Assembly (NCBI RefSeq): GCF_963576615.1
Contig: NC_088708.1
Span: 27,597,191 to 27,661,190 of the forward strand
Origin: Watersipora subatra
Taxonomy: Eukaryota > Bryozoa > Gymnolaemata > Cheilostomatida > Watersiporidae
Direction of reading: 5' to 3'
DNA length: 64,000 nucleotides
Below the pieces are notes generated by a model, which saw nothing but the letters and a program-made list of their open reading frames with translations, did not search any database and was not told the origin of the DNA. Shown piece by piece: positions 37,601 through 46,600 of this stretch (position 1 is the stretch's first letter; each line of letters opens with the position of its first letter). The translations under genes were made by a program, and so were the position numbers.

Positions 37601-40600
37601 TCCTGTAAAATTAGGATTGAGCTAATGTAGTTTAATAAGCATTTGATAAGAATAGCCAAGCGGCCACCAGCATATGCATGAATACATCCAGCATGAATAT
37701 GAATAGTAAACATACTATCATGAAGTTAGACTGAGATCTTTAGACACACGAAGAGTTGACTACCAGAGTTCTTCAGACAATACTAAGAAAGCTTCAAACT
37801 ATAGAGCTACACAGAAGACATTCTACAGATCCTTAAAACTTTCCACGTGTAACTTGTTGAATGCTGAATTCTTCAGTGCGTTATTTACTAAAACACAGAG
37901 GTTTTTCATAAAATAATTGCTTAGAAACTCGTTACGTTATTAAAGCAAATATAATGTATACTATAGCTGCTTAAGGTTTAAAGGTCATACTGAAACATTC
38001 TGATTTATTTCCTACTAGTGAGTCTAAACTGTTAGTTTTTACATAAGGCAAATAGTGCAATGCCTTTTCATTTATGTAAAAAACATGTTGGACTTGAAAA
38101 ATATGTAAATATAATTCTAACAAGCAAATTCCTATTCAAATACATGTAATTGTAACAAAACTTAATTTATTACAGACAGTTAAAAATCTATAGCGGGTTT
38201 GACAAAAACTTCCTTTCCACATTCTAGTCTGTGTTAGGCTATGAAGTTTAATATTGCAAATACAGCATATAGTTACTAACAAAAATAATAAGTCTGGTCA
38301 ACTGCAATCTGTCACCAGCATAAAGAACTTTGTTGAAACAAAATAGATATTATGTTATTCAGTCATTTTGTATAAGCTAGTTATGACATTTCTATAAGCG
38401 AAACATGGGATTTTGTAGCAATTCTTTTCAATGATACCACCTTGTTAAGTACCATTTACGTTTTTGTTTAGAAAAAAATACTCTTTTTTTCGGTGGGAGG
38501 GCGATGCTTTCCCACCAACAGATATGTTAGCTTATGTTACTTACATTGTTGGATTCACAATACTGAATTTAACTGGCTTCACTCCTTCGTACATCACTGA
38601 TATATTTCACTTCTCAAGTACCAGATATCCACAACATGATGATTGTATGTTGTACTTAGCAAAATATGCACTTAACAATTGTATTGCTAACTCTCCTAAT
38701 CTTTTGTCAAAAGAGACAAGATGTAAACCTGATGTGAACAAGATATATGCTTAAATTTAGTAGTTTCAAGTCTTGTACAACTTTTTGTTTTTAAGGTTAT
38801 GACACCACATGGCAATACCCTTCAATTTTTTTTGCAGCACCATATGTAAAACATCTTTTCTACAAAAATGATTATGGACTGCTCAATAAAAATATATATA
38901 GATTTATATAACGAACAATCTCAAGCTATGGGCTATGAAAGTGGTAGTTGCTTTTCTACACGAGATGATAATTCCATATACCGTACATGTTCTAAGGTTG
39001 TTATAAATGTAATCGCTTACGGGTTGACTCGAATGGCGTACTGTGTGAGGTTGAGAACGGCGTGACACGTGTCGACATCATCGGATATCAGCATCTGAAG
39101 CAGCCACTGTGACCTCAATACTGCAGAAATAAATAACCTATTTTAAAGTTTTGATCAGACAGTGACCCAAGTCAAGTCGGTAGAGCGAAAGTCAACATAC
39201 TTGCATATGACAAAAGTGAATTGTGATGAATTTCAGTAAGAAGTTTAAGACTTAGTATATATCAGACACTAATAGACAATCATCAGGAGCGATAAATTGT
39301 GCCTAGTTTGCAAGTTAGATAAATACTTGCAGTATTCAGTTACTGATTAATCTAAGAAAGTACAATGTATATTAATGGGCACCATAAGATCAGTCATCGT
39401 CTATTTACAGATAACCGATGGGTAGCACGCAAAATTTATTGGGTACTGAGTCTATGTGCCAGTTGCAAGTTATAGAAAATGTTTTGTTGCTCAACAAGAA
39501 AATGTTTATGTCTTGCAGCGTTAGAGTTACAGATACCACGCATACTTTTAGTTTAAAGTAATTGGAAAAACAACACAAAAAACGAAGTTTTTATTAATGC
39601 TGTTGGCAGAGAACTATTACTAAAATAGAGTTAAAGAAGTGTGACATGTGAAGCGGTTTTGAATATTAACCATTCCCTCTCATTCAGCTTACCACCTGAT
39701 CAGTCACACCGCCACACAGTGCATGTACAGTGCGAGTACAGTGCATGTACAGTGTGTGTATAGTGAGTGTTCCAGTGTGTGTACAGTGCGAGTACAGTGC
39801 ATGTACAGTGTGTGTATAGTGAGTGTTCCAATGTGTGTACAGTGCGGGTACAGTGCATGTACAGGGTGTGTATAGTGAGTGTTCCAATGTGTGTACAGTG
39901 CGGGTACAGTGCACGTACAGGGTGTGTATAGTGCGTGTTCCAGTGTGTGTACAGTGCATGTACAGTGCGTGTACAGTGCGGATACAGTGCATGTACAGGG
40001 TGTGTATAGTGCGTGTTCCATTGTGTGTACAGTGCATGTACAGTGCGGGTACAGTGCGAGTACAGTGTACAGTGCATGTACAGTGTGTGTACAGTGAGAA
40101 TTGTGGGAATTGTTATTAACCTATTTTGCTAAAAAAAGAAAACTATTTAGAATCTTTTTTTCAAAAGCTATAAAAAAGACTTGAGGTAAGAAATTCTCAG
40201 TACAAAGACTAGCATCAAAGCCGAAGGACATACCATGGTTGGTGATAAAGACGTGACCACTAAAGAGAGTGTTGACAGCTTCAAGGGTTGTACGATAATG
40301 GCCAAGAAGGTCACTTTTCATAGATGCATCTCTCTATAAGGGTAGCCAACAGCGTTGCTCTCGCACAATGTGTAGTGATAAGCCATAGATCGGTTTAAAC
40401 AACTCATACACAGCATTCAAGATAACATGTACCGATAAGTTAAAATGTTTACAAATATGTTAAAATATATGAGTAATTTGCATTTTAATTTTGGAACTCA
40501 ACTGAAACCCTGTAGTCAAACTTCTACATATTGAAGTTAATTCATTCTAAGATCTACACGTACTTCAAATGTCAAAACTGTCATATGTTGACATACTGTC

Positions 40601-43600
40601 ACACTCTTAAAAGAGAATGCTGTAAATAAGGAATACTGCAGATGATTACGCATAACATTAAACCAAATAATAATCCATAAAACTAAATGTAAAATACTAA
40701 ATTACATTGAATAAGCTAAATTAATGACGTAGCAATAAACAAAAAAGATTTTTACTGTCACATTATTTTAGGAACACTAAGAGAAAGGTGTAGTTTCAGT
40801 CAGCCATGCATAGATTCAGAGATGGAGGTAACAATAGAGCCATGCTGAGGTAAAGGTAACAATAGAGACATGCAAAGGTAGAGGTAACAATAGAGCCATG
40901 CAAAGGTAGAGGTAACAATAGAGATATTCCGGGGTAGAGGTAACAATAGAGATATGCAGAGGTAGAGGTAACAATAGAGATATTCCGGGGTAGAGGTAAC
41001 AATAGAGATATGCAAAGGTAGAGGTAACAATAGAGACATGCAGAGGTAGAGGTAACAATAGAGATATTCCGGGGTAGAGGTAACAATAGAGACTTGTAAA
41101 GGTAGAGCTAACAATAGAGACTTGTAAAGGTAGAGCTAACAATAGAGACATATAAAGGTAGAGCTAACAATAGAGATATGCAAAGGTAGAGGTAACAATA
41201 GAGACATATAAAGGTAGAGCTAACAATAGAGATATGCAAAGGTAGAGGTAACAATAGAGATATGAAATCAAATTTTTCTAACTCAGACTAGGTCAGATTA
41301 AAATTAACTTAACTTATAGCTTCTTATGAGCTTTTTATTGTTTTGTGTTTTGTGAAATGGTGACCTACCTTTTTACTGTCACTTATAAAACTGCAGTTTC
41401 AGGGAACATCATATGCTAAGAGTTTAACAAACAAATTAGGTGTCAGAATGAAGTTGACTTGATAAGGAGAGGCTAGATTCAAACCAAATAAGCTCCAGCT
41501 GGTCCCACCATTCAACCTCCAAGATATACCAGGAGTTTTCTCTACTTTTCCACACAGTTAAATACAATAGACTTCATTTGGCGAAATGCCAACACCCACC
41601 TTTGGCAAAATGCCAACACTCACCTGCTCCATATAGGCCACTTGTAGTTTCCGGCTAAGCATGAGCATGTTCTCACTGGCCGTAGGAAGGATAATTCCAT
41701 AATACTCATGTGACTCAGGAGGATCCAAGCCAATGAAGAGGTTGCTGTAATGTCCAATGAGGTTATCAAAACAATATCAACAATTACTATAAAACAGACA
41801 AATATTGAAACATTTTTGACACAAATTTTCATTTCTAACAGACCTGTAACATAAATACTTTTGTAAAAATCAAAGTGCGCATTGCTTCATAAATTTTGTC
41901 ACTAATAGCATCTTGTCAGAGCATCATACATGTATTTGTTTTCACATGATGCATTACTAAAAGCATGCACACACTCAAATGATATCATTTAAAAAAAATC
42001 CAAGCAAAGCAATAGAATAAGCCCACATAGAATAAATCTAAAATATAAAATATAATAAAATAAGATTACAGTAGATCCAATAAAAAAAACCTAAGATTTC
42101 TAGTAAAATTACTGTAAGAAACTTATAAAGAAATCTACACTTTAAGTATAAACCCAACTTGTGGGAAAGCACCAAGAAGGACCCCCTCAAAGACCAGGCC
42201 TTTTGCAAATTTTGGAAGTTAAAATTGTTAGATTGTTTGTTTGAGGCTGTTGTGCATTAATTCTAGCAGAGAAACTATTCAGTTTAATAAATCAGAACAC
42301 TCGAGATTTCAGTTTAGCCCGGAAACCCTTTATTTCTGTACTGATCAAAATAGTGGACTCGCCACAAATACAACATCTCACCCCGAGATTAATATGAAGG
42401 TAATAAACAAAAATAAAACAACGAATAATTGATAGTGTTCAACGTCTCAGCGTGCTAGCTATGCGCGGCTCATCAGAGCTGATAGTCCGAAAGGTATGGC
42501 GGGGGTTTAACGATTCTACCGGATCGCGAGACTCCCGTGACAGTAGGTGAAGGGGTCTCAGGATTAGCAGCCAGTGAGATAATATCAGAACGGTTGCGTC
42601 GTAGGCGACTACCATTATCCATCTGGACCACAGCAGATCTAGTGAGATCATCGGACGGAGTGATGACAACTCCTTCACCACGAGTGGCTCTCATTACCAC
42701 CGAAGCATCCTTGTTTACCGGGCGAAGCGGAACGGCTTTGTGGGCATCATCGTGACAGGCTTTCGAATTCTCCTTATACTCATCATTTCTAGCCTTGAAC
42801 ACCTTGTGGTCTGGAAGTTGAGGTCTTAGGTTGTCCGGATGGGTGACCACAGTGGTTCGGAGCTTTCTACCCATCAGTAGCTCTGCAGGAGAAAAACCAC
42901 CAATGATAGGCGACGCTCTGTATGACAACATTGCCAGATATGGATCCGAGTCTTTCTGAAGCATCCTCTTTATGGTCTGAACTGCACGCTCAGCAGCTCC
43001 ATTACCATGGGCATAGTGGGGGCTGCTAGTGACATGAGTGAACTTATACTCTGCAGCGAAACTGGAGAATTCTGTGCTAGCATATTGCGGACCATTGTCC
43101 AAGACTACTGCATCCGGTATCCCATGCCGGGAAAAGAAGCTCTTTAGATGGGTGATGATCTTTCTAGAGGTAGTACCATCATCGAGGAGTGCTACTTCTG
43201 GATACCTGGAATAATAGTCGACTACCAGTAAGTACACTGCTCCTTTGAACTGGAACAAATCAGTTCCTACTATTTGCCACGGTCTATCAGGAGTGGCGAT
43301 AGGTCGCAGTGGTTCAACAACTTTGTTAGCCTCAGTTTTACAGACCTGACACTGAGATATCATGTCCTCGATAGCCTTGGCCATAGATGGCCACCATACA
43401 CTGTTCCGCGCTCTAGATTGACACTTGGTGATCCCCAAGTGGCCCTGGTGAATGTCCTGAAGCACCCTGTAATGCTCCGAGAGAGGGACTACAATCCTAC
43501 TTCCAAGCATAAGGAAGCCCTTATTCACTGTTAGAAGTTCTTTGCGATCATAGTATGGTCTCAGAGCGCTGTCCACTGAGGACAAATAGTGTGGCCATCC

Positions 43601-46600
43601 ATCTTTCACCAGACTGACTACCTTCTGGAGCCCCTCATCATCCCTCTGAGCAGCCTTCATCTCCTCCAGTCGACTATCCAGACCGTTCAATACCACCGTT
43701 TCGTTAACAAAGTGCGTGGCCTCCTCCTCTCTTAGCTCATCAACCTCCTCTCCTCTTGAGATACTAAACCTAGACAGCGCATCAGCTGAGGAGTTATGAA
43801 CACCAGAAATATGCTGGATAGTATACTGGAAACGTTGCAGTCTCAGCTTGAAACTCTGGGTTCGGGGAGGTAACTTGTCCAAGAATCTGTTGCCAAAGAG
43901 ACTGTTCAGGGGTTTGTGGTCTGTTTCGATAACCACACTCTTCATACCAAGTATGTAATGCGAAAACTTTTCCATCGCCCAACATACCCCAAGCGCTTCT
44001 TTCTTGATAGCAGCATAGCGCTGCTCTGTCTCAGACAACGACCGACTCGCAGCTGCAACCAATCGTCTTGAACCATCATCCTGAACTTGACTCAAAGTGG
44101 CACCCAGTCCATGATTACTCGCGTCCGTTGATATGATGGTTTCTCTATGCGAGTTGTAAGCAGCTAACACAGGAGGCTCTTTGAACAGCTCCTTGATGCC
44201 TTGGAAAGCATCATCCTGTGCCTTTCCCCATGTCCAAACAATGTCTTTCTGTAAGAGCTCACGGATGGGTTTGCTCACCTCTGCTAGGCGGCAGGAAAAC
44301 CGGGCATACTGATTCACTAGGCCAAGAAAGCTCCTCACACTTTTAACATCGATAGGCGTTGGGAAATCCAAAATTCCCTGTATTCTAGGGCCAGTGTGTA
44401 TACCTTGCTCATCGATCAGATGCCCCAGAAAAGACACACGTTTCACTCCAAACGCGCACTTTGACTCGTTCAATGTGAGACCTGCCTTTTCGATTTTACC
44501 CAGAACCTCTCTCAGCCTCGAGTCATGCTCTTCCTTAGTCTGACCAAACACAAGAATATCATCCATATGAATGACCACGCCTGCTATATCCTTCAGTATT
44601 CTGCTCATTTCTGCTTGAAAGATTTCTGGTGCACTACATAGACCTTGAGGTAACCGAAGATATCGATATCGCCCCTGATGAGTCAGGAATGTTGTAAGTT
44701 TGCTGGACTCTGCATCCAACGGAATCTGCCAAAAGCCACTATTGGCATCGATCTTGGAAAAGATCTTCGCCTGACCGATAGAAGCCAGACTATTTTTGAC
44801 AGTGGCCATGGGGTGAATTTCTCTCATAACAAACTTGTTTAGTTCGGTATAGTCCGTGCAAATTCTAACCTTGTCCTGACCTGGTTTGGGTACTGCCACC
44901 ATCGGCGCTACCCACGGGGTTGATTCCTCCACGGCTGTTATTACACCCTGCTGTACCATATCTTCTATGGCCAGTTTAGCTTTATCGCGTAACGGAAAAG
45001 GTACAGGACGGGGGGACATTGATAGCAAAAGGCTTTGAATCATCTTTCATAGTGATAGAATACTCTCTAGCGATTTTTCCTAGACCTCGGAACAGCTGTT
45101 TGCTCACGGTCACCGATTCAACTGCACACTTTTCCTTGTCTACTGTAATCAGCTGAAGGTTCTCACAGGCCTTTCTACTCAGAAGCGGTACAGTCTGATT
45201 ATCGACCACGTAGATGTCTTCTGAAAGAACACGATCACCTGTGCCGACAAGAGAACTAATAACTCCCAGACATTTCAGTGGTGTTCGACCTGGTCCAAAT
45301 AACCTTTTGTTAGTCGGTTTCATCTGACCAATCACATGTCTAGGTCCACATACACTCAACGCCGCACCAGTGTCAAGCTTGAACTTAACAGACTGCTTAG
45401 ACTTCTCTCTCGTACCAACATTGAGAACCGAAAACCACGAACCTGTGTCAACATTATCTATCTGCACTATTTCTCCAAAATAGACCTCTTGAGTAGAGTT
45501 ATTCTCATCCTCAGACAACTCATCAACAGCTGGTTCACCTCTGCAAACACTAGCCCAGTGGTTTTTTCCTTTGCACTTGTAGCATTTAGAACCAAACGCA
45601 GGGCATCTATTTGGGAAATGCTCTTTCCCACACTTTCCGCAGTGTACCTTAGCCTTTCTTCGGTCCATATTAGTTGGACGACTGGTTTTTGGTCTACCTC
45701 CAAGAGCAATCGCATTCACATCAGCAGACAATTTCTCACTCGACTTTGCCACCTTAGCTGCCTCAGCTACTCGAATAGCCCTGATAACAAAATCTAACGA
45801 AAGTTTCTCATCGGACTCTCTCATCAATTTCTCTATAGTCTTGCTATCATCCAGTCCGAACAGCAGCTTGTCTTTCACGAGGGAATCACGTTGATCACCA
45901 AAATCACAACTTTCTGTCAAACGCCTCAGCCTCATGAGATAAACATCTACAGTCTCACCATTCTGGGAACTGTTATGGAATTCATACCTGGAGACTACAA
46001 TGCCAGATCTCGGGTTACAGTACTCACGGAATCTCTTTAGGACATCCTTCAATTTCCTGCTTTCTGTACCCTCATCTATATCCTTAGTCTCACCATCTAC
46101 CACCTTAGTGAATTCCATTTGACTGTACACTTCACGTACATCTTCCCCACCGACATGGCGAAACAAAGCTAACTTTCGTTTCTCAGCAGCCAAAGTCCCT
46201 GCAGTCACATCAATAGCTAGAAGATAATCCTCAAAAGCCCCGGACCATTTTCTCCATTCACCAGCAATGTCCTTATATCTCAAATCAAGCTGACCCGGAG
46301 GTGAAATACCATCCATAATAGACGAGTGGGTAACTATTTACGCTGCCACCATGTTAGATTGTTTGTTTGAGGCTGTTGTGCATTAATTCTAGCAGAGAAA
46401 CTATTCAGTTTAATAAATCAGAACACTCGTGATTTCAGTTTAGCCCGAAAACCCTTTATTTCTGTACTGATCAAAATAGTGGACTCGCCACAAATACAAC
46501 AAAAATAGTCAGCAATTTAAAGAATAGTAATTGTGATTAGTAGATTTGTATGAAATAGTTTCAGAAGTCACTCTGCTCACTGCTGACAAACAATAACAAG

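Larger units (their letters stand above)
42226..46501 (-). mobile_element. Ty3/gypsy-type LTR retrotransposon, young, nearly intact
   Basis: 4276 bp with 150-bp LTRs (148/150 identical by hand), a 5-bp TSD (AAAAT), a primer-binding site directly after the 5' LTR (46351 leftward, tggtggcagcgt), and a purine-rich tract (ctcggggtgaga, 42387-42376) before the 3' LTR. RT precedes RNase H and integrase, the gypsy order. It is inserted in IQCB1 intron 2 in the same orientation as the gene. The tiny LTR divergence means a recent insertion. There is no envelope-like frame. Confidence 0.96.

Noticed and set aside
39684-40119. Overlapping Cys/His/Thr/Tyr-rich open frames on both strands
   Set aside because: All derive from the gtacagtgc minisatellite (56-bp unit, not a multiple of three) and lie in an IQCB1 intron.
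40796-41151. Three parallel minus-strand Leu/Pro/Ser/Tyr-rich frames resembling a membrane protein
   Set aside because: 28-bp tandem repeat artefact; each frame is the same repeat read in a different register.
42439-45797. Short frames antisense or out of frame to the gypsy element
   Set aside because: Shadows of the gag and pol frames.
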